Source: Pseudoalteromonas amylolytica (GTDB lineage: Bacteria > Pseudomonadota > Gammaproteobacteria > Enterobacterales > Alteromonadaceae). From it: 64,000 nucleotides of DNA. The translations under genes were made by a program, and so were the position numbers. Positions 44,084-54,748 of the stretch are shown here, one piece after another. The notes beneath the pieces were generated by a model. The model did not search any database. It was given only the letters and a program-made list of their open reading frames with translations, and had not been told where the DNA came from. Position 1 is the stretch's first letter; each line of letters opens with the position of its first letter. Where the stretch lies: NCBI RefSeq assembly GCF_001854605.1, contig NZ_MKJU01000025.1:620378-684377 (forward strand), read 5' to 3'.

Positions 44084-45370
44084 TTATCTTTTTGATGTAG
44101 GCGTGTAATCACGCTTCGTGTAGCCAGTGTATAGCTGACGAGGACGACCAATTTTGTGCCCTGGCTGAGATAGCATTTCATCCCAGTGAGAGATCCAACC
44201 TACAGTGCGCGACATCGCGAAAATAACTGTGAACATGCTGGTAGGAATACCAATCGCTTTCAAGATGATGCCTGAATAGAAGTCTACGTTAGGGTAAAGC
44301 TTCTTCTCGATGAAGTATGGGTCTTCTAGAGCGATTTGCTCAAGCTTCATTGCAACATCTAGTAGTGGGTCTTGAATGTTTAATTCTTTAAGTACTTCGT
44401 GACAAGTTTCACGCATTACCGTTGCACGAGGGTCAAAGTTCTTATATACACGGTGACCGAAACCCATTAGACGGAATGGATCGTTTTTGTCTTTTGCCTT
44501 GGCAACGTACTCGTCGATGCGATCTACCGAACCAATTTCTTCTAACATATTCAAGCAAGCTTCGTTTGCACCACCGTGAGCAGGGCCCCAAAGTGAAGCG
44601 ATACCCGCAGCGATACAAGCGTATGGGTTTGCGCCAGAAGAACCCGCTAAACGTACCGTTGATGTTGATGCGTTTTGCTCGTGGTCAGCATGAAGCATGA
44701 AGATTTTGTCCATTGCTTTAGCAAGGATTGGGTTTACTTCATACTTTTCAGCAGGCACAGAGAACATCATGTGTAGGAAGTTTTCTGCGTAGCTAAGGTC
44801 GTTGCGAGGGTAAACGAACGGCTGACCTACATTGTATTTGTACGCCATAGCTGCAATTGTCGGAAGCTTAGCAATTAAACGAACCGCGCTGCGGTGACGT
44901 TGATCTGCATCTGAAATATCTAAATCATCGTGATAGAACGATGACAAGGCACCAACTACACCACAAAGCATTGCCATTGGGTGCGAGTCAACGCGGAAGC
45001 CTTGGAAAAATACTGCGATTTTCTCATGCAACATGGTGTTGCGTGTGATCTCATCTGCAAATTCAGCGTGTTGTTCAGCTGTCGGTAACTCACCTTTTAG
45101 TAAAAGATAACAAAGTTCGATGTAGTTAGAGTTGTCAGCAAGCTGTTCAATGGGGTAGCCGCGGTGTAACAATACGCCTTTCCCGCCGTCAATGTAGGTG
45201 ATAGATGACTCGCACGAACCGGTAGACATAAAACCTGGATCATATGTGAAATGGCCGTGAGCACCTAGGGTACGAACATCAATTACATCTTGGCCCGCTG
45301 TGCCTGAGTATATCGGTAGCTCGATCGGATCGTGACCTTCAATATGTACTGTGGCTTTCTTATCTGCCAT
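44084..45370 (-). CDS. gltA: Citrate synthase (type II, NADH-sensitive class)
   Basis: 428 residues, as in E. coli GltA (427). The enzyme condenses acetyl-CoA and oxaloacetate at the entry of the TCA cycle. The N-terminal beta domain typical of hexameric Gram-negative enzymes ([26 protein letters not shown]) is present. Catalytic motifs are [20 protein letters not shown] and [14 protein letters not shown] with histidines of the active site, and [14 protein letters not shown] with the aspartate-bearing segment. AGGAG lies at 45379-45383 before the ATG. It is divergent from sdhCDAB across a 399-base control region. Confidence 0.97.
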   Translation of the reverse strand: MADKKATVHIEGHDPIELPIYSGTAGQDVIDVRTLGAHGHFTYDPGFMSTGSCESSITYIDGGKGVLLHRGYPIEQLADNSNYIELCYLLLKGELPTAEQHAEFADEITRNTMLHEKIAVFFQGFRVDSHPMAMLCGVVGALSSFYHDDLDISDADQRHRSAVRLIAKLPTIAAMAYKYNVGQPFVYPRNDLSYAENFLHMMFSVPAEKYEVNPILAKAMDKIFMLHADHEQNASTSTVRLAGSSGANPYACIAAGIASLWGPAHGGANEACLNMLEEIGSVDRIDEYVAKAKDKNDPFRLMGFGHRVYKNFDPRATVMRETCHEVLKELNIQDPLLDVAMKLEQIALEDPYFIEKKLYPNVDFYSGIILKAIGIPTSMFTVIFAMSRTVGWISHWDEMLSQPGHKIGRPRQLYTGYTKRDYTPTSKR

Positions 45371-45388
45371 CTATTTATCTCCTATGAA

Positions 45389-45408
45389 ATAACAATTCTG
45401 ATTGTTAT
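45389..45408. repeat. 8-bp perfect inverted repeat in the gltA leader
   Basis: ATAACAAT, four bases, ATTGTTAT. It lies five bases upstream of the gltA AGGAG site, a position suitable for an operator or an RNA hairpin that controls translation. Confidence 0.5.
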
Positions 45409-45440
45409 GTTGTGATTCTAATGTTAAGCAAATTCTGATC

Positions 45441-45471
45441 ATTTTAACGTAAAACTGGGGTGGAAAGTCAA
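45441..45471 (-). promoter_or_regulatory. Candidate sigma-70 promoter of gltA
   Basis: On the minus strand TTGACT (45471-45466), an 18-base spacer and TTAAAA (45447-45442). The -10 box is weak. Confidence 0.35.
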
Positions 45472-45569
45472 TTTTTCTGAGAATTATGCAAATATGTATA
45501 ATAAATATTCTAGCCAGTTTAAATATTATACCATTGGCTAATTCGCAAGCGTCTCAATCTAAACAAGAA

Positions 45570-45598
45570 TTGTAAAAGCACTCACGGCCTTATATACT
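45570..45598 (+). promoter_or_regulatory. Candidate sigma-70 promoter of sdhCDAB
   Basis: TTGTAA (45570-45575), a 17-base spacer and TATACT (45593-45598). Confidence 0.45.
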
Positions 45599-45769
45599 GT
45601 CAAAGGTTTTATACCGTATCGTCTGTGGGTAAACCTATTTTTACGAAAAACGGATGAGTCTTTTGGAAAAACAGGTTTATTTAGAGTGTGCCATTTGTGC
45701 ATGTCGCGCAAATGGATTTTATAAAAACAAGTAGATGAGCTCCTTTGTGGGCAAGATGGGCAAGTAACT

Positions 45770-46147
45770 GTGAAAAAGCAAAGACCTGTAAATCTAGATC
45801 TTACGACTATATCTATGCCGGCAACGGCTAAAGCGTCGATTCTACACCGTGTTACTGGTGTGGCATTATTCTTCGCTTTGACTTTTGTCATTTGGGCTTG
45901 GTCTGAGTCTCTTTCTTCTCCTGAAGGGTTTGAATTTGTAAAGGGCCTATTTAGTGGCTTTATTGCAAAGTTCATTGCATGGGGCACCGTCAGCGTATTG
46001 GCGTATCACCTTATTGGTGGTATTCGTCATATGATCCAAGACATGGGTCATTGGGAAGAATTAGAGTCGGGCAATAGCAGCGCTAAAATTGCAATTGCAC
46101 TTTCTGTGGTTGTAGCAATTCTAGCAGGAGTGTGGATATGGTCTTAA
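45770..46147 (+). CDS. sdhC: Succinate dehydrogenase cytochrome b556 subunit SdhC
   Basis: 125 residues from a GTG at 45770. It is one of the two membrane anchors of complex II and binds heme b and ubiquinone with SdhD. The family opening KKQRPVNLDLTTISMPATAKASILHRVTGV holds the conserved Ser/Arg quinone-site residues, and the heme-ligand histidine is in the second helix (SVLAYHLIGGIRHMIQDMGH). Three membrane helices are visible. First gene of sdhCDAB; it overlaps the start of sdhD. Confidence 0.95.
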   Translation: MKKQRPVNLDLTTISMPATAKASILHRVTGVALFFALTFVIWAWSESLSSPEGFEFVKGLFSGFIAKFIAWGTVSVLAYHLIGGIRHMIQDMGHWEELESGNSSAKIAIALSVVVAILAGVWIWS

Positions 46148-46485
46148 ATCAAGCAACTCTCAAGCGTGACGGCGTACAAGATTACGTTTCATTACGTACA
46201 ACCGCATTAGTAATTGCAGCATATGCAGTATTTATTGTTGGTTATTTACTTCTAACACCAGAACTTACATTTGAAGCGTGGCAAGGTTTGTTTTCAAATC
46301 TAGCTGTTAAAGCTGCGACAATCGTTACTTTAGTGTGCATTATGGTACACACTCATATCGGCTTATGGCAGGTATTAACAGACTATGTGAAGTGCTCAAC
46401 AATGCGTTCAGTACTTGGCTTCGTATTAAACCTAATGGCTCTTGCTTACGTAGCAATTGGTCTGTTTGTTCTGTGGGGTGTTTAA
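46138..46485 (+). CDS. sdhD: Succinate dehydrogenase hydrophobic anchor subunit SdhD
   Basis: 115 residues from the ATG at 46138; AGGAG at 46126-46130 is correctly spaced for it and too close for the GTG at 46132. Three membrane helices are present, with the RDGVQDYVSLRTTALVIAAYAVF opening and the heme-ligand region MVHTHIGLWQVLTDYVK in the second helix. It pairs with SdhC to anchor the SdhAB catalytic subunits. Overlaps the sdhC end by 10 bases and abuts sdhA without a gap. Confidence 0.95.
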   Translation: MVLNQATLKRDGVQDYVSLRTTALVIAAYAVFIVGYLLLTPELTFEAWQGLFSNLAVKAATIVTLVCIMVHTHIGLWQVLTDYVKCSTMRSVLGFVLNLMALAYVAIGLFVLWGV

Positions 46486-48258
46486 GTGAAATATAATACT
46501 CGTGAATTTGATGCTGTAGTAATCGGTGCCGGTGGTGCTGGTATGCGTGCAGCGCTTGCGATTTCTGAATCTGGTAAAACTTGTGCTTTGATTTCAAAGG
46601 TTTTCCCAACTCGTTCTCACACAGTATCAGCGCAAGGTGGTATTACCGTAGCGCTCGGTAACTCGCACGAGGATAACTGGGAATGGCACATGTACGATAC
46701 GGTAAAAGGTTCTGACTTTATCGGAGACCAAGATGCCATCGAATACATGTGTCAAACTGGTCCTGAAGCAATCACCGAATTAGAAAATATGGGTCTACCA
46801 TTTTCTCGTTTCGAGAACGGTCGCGTTTATCAGCGTCCTTTCGGTGGTCAATCAAAGAATTTTGGTGGTGAACAAGCGGCGCGTACAGCAGCTGCGGCGG
46901 ACCGTACAGGTCATGCATTGCTTCACTGCTTATACCAGCAGAACGTTAAAAACAAAACTAACGTATTCTCTGAATGGTATGCATTGGATTTGGTAAAAAA
47001 TGACAATGGTGATGTAGTTGGTTGTACAGCCATTGATATCGAATCAGGTGAAGTAACTTACTTCAAATCTAAAGCTGTTGTATTAGCAACGGGTGGTGCA
47101 GGTCGTATCTTCGCATCTACGACGAACGCTCACATTAACACTGGTGACGGTGTTGGTATGGCGACTCGCGCAGGCATTGCGATGCAAGATATGGAAATGT
47201 GGCAGTTCCACCCAACAGGTATTGCTGGTGCTGGTACGCTGGTTACTGAAGGTTGTCGTGGTGAGGGTGGTTACCTTCTAAATAAAGACGGCGAACGCTT
47301 TATGGAACGTTATGCTCCAAATGCTAAAGATTTAGCATCACGCGACGTTGTTGCTCGTTCAATGATGACTGAAATCCGCGAAGGACGTGGTTGTGACGGT
47401 CCTTGGGGTCCACATATTAAGCTGAAGCTTGATCACCTAGGTGAAGAAACGTTGAATCTACGTCTGCCTGGTGTTTGTGATCTGTCTAAGACATTTGCAC
47501 ACGTTGACCCTGCAAAAGAGCCAATTCCAGTTATCCCAACCTGTCACTACATGATGGGTGGTGTACCAACTAACGTTAACGGTCAAGTATTGAGCGTAGA
47601 TGAAAATGGTAACGGCAAGCTGGTAGAAGGTTTATTCGCAGTAGGTGAGATTGCATGTGTATCTGTACACGGTGCAAACCGCTTAGGTGGTAACTCATTG
47701 CTAGACTTAGTTGTATTCGGTCGTGCTGCTGGTAACTTCTTGGGTCAATACCTTGCTGATGCGCAAATTTCTAAGCAAGCGTCTAGTGACGATGTTGATG
47801 CCGCGTTTGCACGCTTCAATCGCTGGGAAACTTCAGCAAAAGGTCAGGGTGAAGATCCTGTTCAGATCAAAAAAGATCTACAACAGTGTATGCAGCTTAA
47901 CTTCTCGGTATTCCGTGAAGGTGACTCAATGGCAGAAGGTCTACAGCAGCTTAAAGAGATCCGTGAGCGTCTACAGCATGCGCGTCTTGATGATAAGTCT
48001 ACTGAGTTCAACACTCAGCGTATCGAATGCCTAGAGCTTGATAACCTCATGGAAACTGCGTATTCAACAGCTGTCGCAGCTAACTTCCGTACGGAAAGTC
48101 GTGGCGCTCATTCACGTTTTGATTACCCAGATCGTGATGATGAAAACTGGTTATGCCACACGGTTTATAACCCAGTAACGGAAAGCATGAGCAAGCGTGA
48201 AGTTAACTACGCGCCTAAGACTCGTGAAGCATTCCCACCTAAAGCACGTACTTACTAG
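46486..48258 (+). CDS. sdhA: Succinate dehydrogenase flavoprotein subunit SdhA
   Basis: 590 residues, beginning with GTG directly after the sdhD stop. It oxidises succinate to fumarate. The FAD-binding motif [14 protein letters not shown] is at 11-24, and the histidine that is covalently linked to FAD is in [12 protein letters not shown] (His45). Substrate-site segments [31 protein letters not shown] and [22 protein letters not shown] match the family. The length matches E. coli SdhA (588). Confidence 0.98.
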   Translation: MKYNTREFDAVVIGAGGAGMRAALAISESGKTCALISKVFPTRSHTVSAQGGITVALGNSHEDNWEWHMYDTVKGSDFIGDQDAIEYMCQTGPEAITELENMGLPFSRFENGRVYQRPFGGQSKNFGGEQAARTAAAADRTGHALLHCLYQQNVKNKTNVFSEWYALDLVKNDNGDVVGCTAIDIESGEVTYFKSKAVVLATGGAGRIFASTTNAHINTGDGVGMATRAGIAMQDMEMWQFHPTGIAGAGTLVTEGCRGEGGYLLNKDGERFMERYAPNAKDLASRDVVARSMMTEIREGRGCDGPWGPHIKLKLDHLGEETLNLRLPGVCDLSKTFAHVDPAKEPIPVIPTCHYMMGGVPTNVNGQVLSVDENGNGKLVEGLFAVGEIACVSVHGANRLGGNSLLDLVVFGRAAGNFLGQYLADAQISKQASSDDVDAAFARFNRWETSAKGQGEDPVQIKKDLQQCMQLNFSVFREGDSMAEGLQQLKEIRERLQHARLDDKSTEFNTQRIECLELDNLMETAYSTAVAANFRTESRGAHSRFDYPDRDDENWLCHTVYNPVTESMSKREVNYAPKTREAFPPKARTY

Positions 48259-48268
48259 GAGCACAGCG

Positions 48269-48988
48269 ATGGCAACTTTAGAATTATCTGTTTATCGTTA
48301 TAATCCTGATGTGGACAATGCGCCACGTATGCAGGACTACAAGCTTGAAGTAGAAGAAGGTCGTGACATGATGGTGTTGGACGCGCTTTTACTTCTTAAA
48401 GAGCAAGATCCAACTTTATCTTTCCGTCGTTCGTGTCGTGAAGGTGTATGTGGTTCTGACGGTGTAAACATGAATGGCAAAAATGGCTTAGCATGTATTA
48501 CTCCAATTTCAGCACTACAGAAAAATGGCAAAGGTAAAATCATTTTACGTCCATTACCAGGTCTTCCAGTAATTCGTGACTTAGTGATTGATATGAGCCA
48601 GTTTTACACTCAGTATGAGAAGGTTAAACCTTATCTTATCAATGACAAGCCAACGGGTGGCGAAGAGCGTCTTCAAACAATTGAAGAACGTGAAGAGCTA
48701 GATGGTTTGTACGAGTGTATTTTATGTGCGTGTTGTTCAACGTCATGTCCTTCGTTCTGGTGGAACCCAGACAAGTTCATCGGTCCTGCCGGTCTTCTAC
48801 ACGCCTATCGTTTCTTGGCTGATAGCCGCGATACAGCGACTGAAGAGCGTTTGGCTGACCTTGACGATGCGTTCAGCGTATTCCGCTGTCACGGTATCAT
48901 GAACTGTGTTAGCGTATGTCCAAAGGGCTTGAATCCAACTAAAGCCATTGGTCAGATTAAATCTATGTTGTTAAATCGTTCGGTTTAA
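48269..48988 (+). CDS. sdhB: Succinate dehydrogenase iron-sulfur subunit SdhB
   Basis: 239 residues from the ATG at 48269, behind an AGGAG site. It passes electrons from SdhA to the quinone. The 2Fe-2S ligands are in CREGVCGSDG (Cys56, Cys61) and LACI (Cys76), almost the same positions as in E. coli. The 4Fe-4S motif CILCACCSTSCP and the 3Fe-4S motif CHGIMNCVSVCPKGLNP follow. Last gene of sdhCDAB. Confidence 0.98.
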   Translation: MATLELSVYRYNPDVDNAPRMQDYKLEVEEGRDMMVLDALLLLKEQDPTLSFRRSCREGVCGSDGVNMNGKNGLACITPISALQKNGKGKIILRPLPGLPVIRDLVIDMSQFYTQYEKVKPYLINDKPTGGEERLQTIEEREELDGLYECILCACCSTSCPSFWWNPDKFIGPAGLLHAYRFLADSRDTATEERLADLDDAFSVFRCHGIMNCVSVCPKGLNPTKAIGQIKSMLLNRSV

Positions 48989-49005
48989 TACATATTTAAA
49001 TCCTT

Positions 49006-49038
49006 AGATGGCATGCATACGCATGCCATCTTGTTATT
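49006..49038 (+). terminator. Hairpin between sdhB and sucA
   Basis: A perfect 11-bp stem AGATGGCATGC and its complement with a 4-base loop, followed by TGTTATT. The weak T-run suggests partial termination, so some sdh transcripts may read into sucA. Confidence 0.6.
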
Positions 49039-49073
49039 AATTAAATTTCTGCGCTAAAGAAAAGGGCTAATAA

Positions 49074-51887
49074 ATGCACGAAGGTGTGATGAAGGCATGG
49101 CTAGAATCTTCGCATTTGTACGGCGGAAACGTAGCTTATGTAGAAGAGCTTTATGAAGCGTATCTTGATGATGCGACTTCAGTGCCAGAAGAGTGGCGAG
49201 AAGTGTTTGATCAACTTCCAAAAGTTGACGGTGTGGATGTCGATGTAAAGCATTCACAAGTAAGGCAGCAATTTGCTGATCTTGCAAAAAATAAACACAG
49301 AGAAGTAGTGGTTGCAGCGGACAGCACAAGTGATGCTAAACAAGTACGCGTACTGCAACTAATTAACGCATTTAGGTTTAGAGGCCACCAAAACGCTAAT
49401 CTAGACCCACTTGGTTTGTGGAAACGTGAGCGAGTTCGTGACTTAGAACTTGACTACCACGAGTTAACCGATGCGGATTTAGAAAAAGAATACAACGTTG
49501 GCTCTTTCGCCTGTGGCAAAGAGACGATGAAGCTTAAAGACTTATATTCAGCATTGAAAACCACCTATTGTGGTTCAGTGGGTGCTGAGTATATGCACAT
49601 CACTTCTACAGAAGAAAAACGTTGGTTACAGCAGCGCCTAGAATCAACCTTCTCAAAGCCTAAATTTAGCAAAGAAACTAAGCTTCGTATTTTGAAAGGC
49701 CTTACAGCGGCAGATGGCTTAGAAAAGTACCTAGGGGCAAAATTCCCTGGTGCTAAGCGTTTCTCACTCGAAGGTGGTGATGCGCTAGTGCCTATGCTTA
49801 AAGAGCTAATTCATCGTGCAGGTGAAAGTGGTCAGCAAGAAGCCGTTATTGGTATGGCCCACCGTGGTCGTCTCAATGTACTAGTTAACGTATTGGGTAA
49901 AAATCCTCAGGTACTGTTCGACGAGTTTGCTGGTAAGTACGGCGAATTAGCAGGCTCTGGTGATGTAAAATATCACATGGGTTATTCGTCTGACTTTGCA
50001 ACGCAGGGTGGTGACGTCCACATGGCGTTGGCATTCAACCCATCTCACCTAGAGATCGTTAACCCAGTAGTTATGGGCTCAGTGAGAGCACGCCTTGACC
50101 GCTTAGGGTGTAAGACTGGTTCTAAAGCACTACCAATCACCATTCACGGTGACTCTGCGATAGCAGGACAAGGTGTTGTACAAGAAACATTTAACTTGTC
50201 GCAAACCCGAGCATTTGGTGTAGGTGGTACAGTTCGTATCGTAGTAAACAACCAAGTTGGCTTTACTACATCAAAACAAGAAGATGTGCGTTCTACAGAT
50301 TACTGTACAGACATTGCTAAAATGGTTCAGGCACCTATCTTCCATGTCAATTCTGATGACCCTGAAGCCGTTGCTTTTGTGACGCAAATCGCTCTAGATT
50401 TCCGTAACCAGTTCCGTCGTGATGTGGTTATTGATTTAGTGTGTTATCGCCGCCACGGTCACAACGAAGCTGATGAGCCTAATGCAACACAGCCGTTGAT
50501 GTATCAGAAAATTAAAAAGCATCCTGTACCGCGTCAGCTATACGCAGACCAATTAGTGTCTGAAGGCGTTATCACAACAGATGACGCAAAAGCACTAAGC
50601 GACATGTATCGCAATGGTTTAGATCAAGGTGTGTGTGTGGTTGAAGAAATTAAGCCTGATACCAAACACTCATCTGACTGGTCTAAATTTGTTGGCCATG
50701 ATTGGGATGTTGCGTACGATCCGAAACTGTCTGTAGAAAAGCTAACACAATTAGCAGAAAAAGTTTCCACTTACCCTGAAGAGCATAAAGCTCAGTCTCG
50801 CGTTAAGAAAATTTATGACGATCGTCAAGCCATGGCCAAAGGCGATAAGCAATTAGACTGGGGTATGGCAGAAACACTTGCTTATGCAACGTTAGTTGAC
50901 GAAGGTGTAGATATTCGTATGACAGGCCAGGATTCTGGTCGTGGTACGTTCTTCCACCGTCATGCTGTAGTTCATAACCAAAAAGATGCGTCGACTTATC
51001 TACCACTTCAAAACGTGAGTGAAAATCAAGGCTCATTCGAAGTTTATGATTCAGTACTATCTGAAGAAGCGGTATTAGCATTCGAATATGGTTACGCAAC
51101 GGCTGAACCTACTTCACTGGTACTTTGGGAAGCACAGTTTGGTGATTTCGCCAACGGTGCACAGGTTGTGTTTGACCAATTCCTAAGTTCAGGTGAACAA
51201 AAGTGGGGTCGTTTGTGTGGTCTAACTATGTTATTGCCTCACGGTTATGAAGGTCAGGGTCCAGAGCACAGCTCAGCGCGTTTAGAGCGTTACTTACAAC
51301 TGTGTGCAGACCATAATATGCAAGTGTGTGTGCCTTCAACACCTGCACAAGTTTATGCGATGTTACGTCGTCAATCGGTTCGTCCATTGCGTCGTCCTTT
51401 GATTGTTATGACGCCTAAGTCATTACTGCGCCACCCGTTAGCGGTGTCTTCACTAGAAGAATTAGCGGATGGTGTATTCCATAACATGATTGATGAAATC
51501 GATGATATCGATCCAGCTAATGTTAAGCGCGTAGTGTTCTGTAGTGGTAAGGTGTATTACGAGCTGTTACAAGAGCGACGTAAGCAAGAACTGGATAATG
51601 TTGCGATTGTACGTGTAGAGCAGTTGTATCCATTCCCACATCAGGAGATGGACGAGATTATGGCTCGTTACCAGCACGTGAAAGATTTTGTTTGGTGTCA
51701 AGAAGAGCCACAAAACCAAGGTGCTTGGTACTGTTCGCAACACCATTTCTGGGATGCAATCCCAGCAGGTGCGAATTTAACATATGCTGGCCGTAAAGCA
51801 TCGGCAGCACCAGCGTGTGGCTACATGTCAACACATACCAAAGAACAAAACGCGTTAGTTGCTGACGCATTAACAATTAAGAAATAA
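49074..51887 (+). CDS. sucA: 2-oxoglutarate dehydrogenase E1 component SucA
   Basis: 937 residues, as in E. coli SucA (933). It is the thiamine-diphosphate decarboxylase of the 2-oxoglutarate dehydrogenase complex. The N-terminal LESSHLYGGNVAYVEELYEAYLDD segment binds the E2 core. The cofactor region has GMAHRGRLNVLVNVLGK, HGDSAIAGQGVVQETFN and the metal-binding region IVVNNQVGFTTS. The C-terminal transketolase-like part contains QDSGRGTFFHRHAV, LWEAQFGDFANGAQ and LPHGYEGQGPEHSSAR. sucB follows after 10 bases. Confidence 0.98.
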   Translation: MHEGVMKAWLESSHLYGGNVAYVEELYEAYLDDATSVPEEWREVFDQLPKVDGVDVDVKHSQVRQQFADLAKNKHREVVVAADSTSDAKQVRVLQLINAFRFRGHQNANLDPLGLWKRERVRDLELDYHELTDADLEKEYNVGSFACGKETMKLKDLYSALKTTYCGSVGAEYMHITSTEEKRWLQQRLESTFSKPKFSKETKLRILKGLTAADGLEKYLGAKFPGAKRFSLEGGDALVPMLKELIHRAGESGQQEAVIGMAHRGRLNVLVNVLGKNPQVLFDEFAGKYGELAGSGDVKYHMGYSSDFATQGGDVHMALAFNPSHLEIVNPVVMGSVRARLDRLGCKTGSKALPITIHGDSAIAGQGVVQETFNLSQTRAFGVGGTVRIVVNNQVGFTTSKQEDVRSTDYCTDIAKMVQAPIFHVNSDDPEAVAFVTQIALDFRNQFRRDVVIDLVCYRRHGHNEADEPNATQPLMYQKIKKHPVPRQLYADQLVSEGVITTDDAKALSDMYRNGLDQGVCVVEEIKPDTKHSSDWSKFVGHDWDVAYDPKLSVEKLTQLAEKVSTYPEEHKAQSRVKKIYDDRQAMAKGDKQLDWGMAETLAYATLVDEGVDIRMTGQDSGRGTFFHRHAVVHNQKDASTYLPLQNVSENQGSFEVYDSVLSEEAVLAFEYGYATAEPTSLVLWEAQFGDFANGAQVVFDQFLSSGEQKWGRLCGLTMLLPHGYEGQGPEHSSARLERYLQLCADHNMQVCVPSTPAQVYAMLRRQSVRPLRRPLIVMTPKSLLRHPLAVSSLEELADGVFHNMIDEIDDIDPANVKRVVFCSGKVYYELLQERRKQELDNVAIVRVEQLYPFPHQEMDEIMARYQHVKDFVWCQEEPQNQGAWYCSQHHFWDAIPAGANLTYAGRKASAAPACGYMSTHTKEQNALVADALTIKK

Positions 51888-51897
51888 GGGATAAGAG

Positions 51898-53403
51898 ATG
51901 ACAACCGAAATTAAGGTTCCTGTTCTTCCTGAGTCAGTTGCAGACGCTACTGTAGCAACTTGGCACGTTAGCGTTGGTGATACAGTAACTCGTGACCAAA
52001 ACCTTGTAGATATTGAAACTGACAAGGTTGTATTAGAAGTTGTAGCGCCTGAAGATGGTGTGGTCACTGAGATCAAGGAAACAGACGGTGCGACAGTGCT
52101 TGGTGAGCAAGTTATCGCAATTTTAGGTGCTGCTGACGAGAAAGCCAGCGCGCCTGCTCAATCAAATGAACAACCAGCAGCGTCATCATCGGCGCCAGCA
52201 GCAGAAGGTAAAGAAGTGGACATTAAAGTACCTGTACTTCCAGAATCAGTAGCAGACGCTACAATCGCAACTTGGCATGTTCAACCAGGTGAAGCGGTAA
52301 GCCGCGATCAAAATCTGGTTGATATTGAAACTGACAAAGTAGTATTAGAAGTTGTTGCACCAGAAGATGGTGTAATGGGTGAACATCTACACGCAGAAGG
52401 TGACACTGTACTTGGAGAGCAAGTGATCGGTAAGATTAAAGCCGGTGCTGCTCCAGCTGCATCTTCAAGTGAAAAAACAGAGTCTAAATCAGAGTCTGCA
52501 CCAGCTTCTTCAGATGAGAACTCTGATGTGTTAACACCATCAGTACGTCGTCTTATCGCTGAAAAAGGCTTAGATGCTTCAAAAATCAAAGGTTCAGGTA
52601 AGGGTGGTCGCATCACTAAAGAAGATGTTGATGCATTCTTAAAAGCGCCAGCGGCAAAACCTGCTGCTGAAAAAGCTTCTGCACCAGCTGCACCATTGGG
52701 TGAGCGTACACAAAAACGTGTACCAATGACTCGCCTGCGTAAGACAATTGCAAATCGTCTACTTGAAGCGAAGAACTCAACAGCAATGTTGACCACTTTC
52801 AACGAAGTAAACATGAAACCTATCATGGACCTTCGTAAGCAGTACAAAGATGTATTCGAAGAGCGTCACGGTATTCGTTTAGGCTTCATGTCTTTCTACG
52901 TGAAAGCGGTCACTGAAGCACTTAAGCGTTTCCCTGAAGTGAATGCGTCAATTGATGGTGATGATATTGTTTATCACAACTACTTCGATATCAGCATCGC
53001 TGTATCAACACCACGTGGTCTTGTAACACCGGTACTACGTGACTGTGACAAGCTATCAGTTGCTGAAATCGAAAAAGGTATTCGTGAGCTGGCTCTCAAA
53101 GGCCGTGATGGTAAGTTAACAGTTGATGATATGACAGGTGGTAACTTCACTATCACTAACGGTGGTGTATTTGGTTCGCTACTTTCGACGCCAATCATTA
53201 ATTTGCCTCAGTCTTCAATCTTAGGTATGCACAAAATCCAAGACCGCCCAATGGCAGTTAATGGTAAAGTAGAAATCTTACCTATGATGTATTTGGCGCT
53301 GAGCTATGACCACCGTCAGATCGATGGTAAAGAATCTGTAGGCTTCTTAGTAACAATTAAAGAGCTATTAGAAGATCCTACACGTCTATTACTAGACGTA
53401 TAA
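51898..53403 (+). CDS. sucB: 2-oxoglutarate dehydrogenase E2 component SucB with two lipoyl domains
   Basis: 501 residues, about 95 longer than E. coli SucB (405). The extra length is a second lipoyl domain: residues 1-77 and 106-181 are near-copies, each with [18 protein letters not shown] and a lipoylated lysine (Lys43, Lys147), joined by Ala/Ser/Pro-rich linkers. The peripheral subunit-binding domain lies at 211-247 ([20 protein letters not shown]). The acyltransferase domain has the catalytic [11 protein letters not shown] near 472-482. It transfers the succinyl group to CoA. Followed by a terminator. Confidence 0.97.
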   Translation: MTTEIKVPVLPESVADATVATWHVSVGDTVTRDQNLVDIETDKVVLEVVAPEDGVVTEIKETDGATVLGEQVIAILGAADEKASAPAQSNEQPAASSSAPAAEGKEVDIKVPVLPESVADATIATWHVQPGEAVSRDQNLVDIETDKVVLEVVAPEDGVMGEHLHAEGDTVLGEQVIGKIKAGAAPAASSSEKTESKSESAPASSDENSDVLTPSVRRLIAEKGLDASKIKGSGKGGRITKEDVDAFLKAPAAKPAAEKASAPAAPLGERTQKRVPMTRLRKTIANRLLEAKNSTAMLTTFNEVNMKPIMDLRKQYKDVFEERHGIRLGFMSFYVKAVTEALKRFPEVNASIDGDDIVYHNYFDISIAVSTPRGLVTPVLRDCDKLSVAEIEKGIRELALKGRDGKLTVDDMTGGNFTITNGGVFGSLLSTPIINLPQSSILGMHKIQDRPMAVNGKVEILPMMYLALSYDHRQIDGKESVGFLVTIKELLEDPTRLLLDV

Positions 53404-53422
53404 TCATAATTGATTAGATATT

Positions 53423-53455
53423 AAGCTGTATGTTCTTTCATACAGCTTTTTTTTT
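53423..53455 (+). terminator. Rho-independent terminator of sucAB
   Basis: 10-bp stem AAGCTGTATG/CATACAGCTT with a 6-base loop, followed by a long T-run. Confidence 0.88.
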
Positions 53456-53476
53456 GCGCCTTTGGTCTAACTAGGG

Positions 53477-53505
53477 TTTTCATCCTAAGCCTTGGGATCT
53501 ATACT
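53477..53505 (+). promoter_or_regulatory. Candidate sigma-70 promoter of sucCD
   Basis: TTTTCA (53477-53482), a 17-base spacer and TATACT (53500-53505), after the sucB terminator. It suggests that sucCD is transcribed separately from sucAB. Confidence 0.45.
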
Positions 53506-53581
53506 AGGAGCGCAATTTGGGATAGCTGATTATTTGCATAAATATTCAGCTTTTTTAGTATAAGAAATTGGATAAAGCATC

Positions 53582-54748
53582 ATGAATTTGCATGAGTATC
53601 AGGCAAAACAACTATTTGCCGACTATGGTTTGCCAGTATCTGAGGGTTTCGCTTGTGATACACCTCAAGAAGCGGTAGAAGCAGCTGCTAAAATCGGCGG
53701 CGACAAATGGGTAGTTAAATGTCAAGTACACGCCGGTGGCCGTGGTAAAGCAGGCGGTGTAAAGCTTGCTGACAGCAAAGAAGAAATTCGCGCATTCGCT
53801 GAAAACTGGTTAGGTAAAAACTTAGTAACTTACCAAACGGACGAAAAAGGTCAGCCAGTAGCTAAAATCTTAGTTGAAAGCTGCACAGACATCGCTAACG
53901 AATTATACCTAGGTGCTGTAGTAGACCGTGCAACTCGCAAAGTAGTTTTCATGGCATCTACCGAAGGTGGTGTTGAAATCGAAACTGTTGCAGAAGAAAC
54001 ACCAGAGCTAATTCATAAAGCTGAAATTGATCCACTAGTTGGCCCTCAGGCATACCAAGGTCGTGAGTTAGGCTTTAAACTAGGTCTAAACCCAGCACAG
54101 ATTAAACAGTTCGTTAAGATCTTCATGGGTCTTGCAACTATGTTTAACGACCACGATTTTGCACTACTAGAGATCAACCCTCTAGTAATCACTGATCAAG
54201 GCAACCTTCACTGTCTTGACGGTAAAATCGGTGTAGACGGTAATGCATTGTTCCGTCAGCCTAAGATCCGTGAATTCCACGATCCTTCACAAGAAGATGC
54301 ACGTGAAGCACACGCAGCAAGCTTCGAGCTTAACTATGTTGCTCTAGACGGTAATGTAGGTTGTATGGTTAACGGTGCTGGCCTTGCGATGGGTACTATG
54401 GACATCGTAAACCTACACGGTGGCAAGCCAGCTAACTTCCTAGACGTAGGTGGCGGCGCGACTAAAGAGCGTGTAGCTGAAGCATTCAAGATCATCCTTT
54501 CTGATGACAATGTTAAAGCAGTACTAGTTAACATCTTCGGTGGTATCGTACGTTGTGACATGATCGCTGAAGGTATCATCGGTGCAGTTAAAGAAGTTGG
54601 CGTACAAGTACCAGTAGTTGTACGTTTAGAAGGTACTAATGCTGAACTAGGTCGTGAAGTTCTAGCTAACTCAGACCTTGACATTATCGCTGCAGAATCA
54701 CTAACAGATGCTGCACAGAAAGTTGTTGCTGCTGCGGAGGGCAAATAA
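53582..54748 (+). CDS. sucC: Succinyl-CoA synthetase beta subunit SucC
   Basis: 388 residues, the same as E. coli SucC. It contains the ATP-grasp domain: [21 protein letters not shown] opening, [18 protein letters not shown] nucleotide-binding strand and [11 protein letters not shown] metal-binding residues. The C-terminal CoA-ligase-like domain has [26 protein letters not shown] and [11 protein letters not shown]. With SucD it makes ATP or GTP from succinyl-CoA. Its stop overlaps the sucD ATG by one base. Confidence 0.98.
   Translation: MNLHEYQAKQLFADYGLPVSEGFACDTPQEAVEAAAKIGGDKWVVKCQVHAGGRGKAGGVKLADSKEEIRAFAENWLGKNLVTYQTDEKGQPVAKILVESCTDIANELYLGAVVDRATRKVVFMASTEGGVEIETVAEETPELIHKAEIDPLVGPQAYQGRELGFKLGLNPAQIKQFVKIFMGLATMFNDHDFALLEINPLVITDQGNLHCLDGKIGVDGNALFRQPKIREFHDPSQEDAREAHAASFELNYVALDGNVGCMVNGAGLAMGTMDIVNLHGGKPANFLDVGGGATKERVAEAFKIILSDDNVKAVLVNIFGGIVRCDMIAEGIIGAVKEVGVQVPVVVRLEGTNAELGREVLANSDLDIIAAESLTDAAQKVVAAAEGK

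Larger units (their letters stand above)
45371..45769. other. Divergent control region between gltA and sdhC
   Basis: 399 AT-rich bases without a credible gene. It holds candidate promoters for gltA (minus) and sdhC (plus), the gltA ribosome site, and an 8-bp inverted repeat at 45389-45408. The sdhC leader after the candidate promoter is about 170 bases long, which leaves room for control by small RNAs, as known in E. coli; this is inference only. Confidence 0.6.

Noticed and set aside
43981..44181. N-terminal extension of csdA
   Set aside because: It crosses the gltA terminator and overlaps gltA; the ATG at 43980 gives the normal family N-terminus.
45559..45987. Minus-strand frame of 142 codons across the gltA-sdhC gap and sdhC
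   Set aside because: More than half is antisense to sdhC, a certain gene, and it has no ribosome site or family pattern.
52308..52847. Minus-strand frame of 179 codons inside sucB
   Set aside because: Antisense to sucB and composed mainly of complements of its Ala/Ser linkers.
54334..54744. Minus-strand frame of 136 codons inside sucC
   Set aside because: Shadow of strongly biased codon use in a highly expressed gene; composition rich in Ser, Thr and Ala without domain features.
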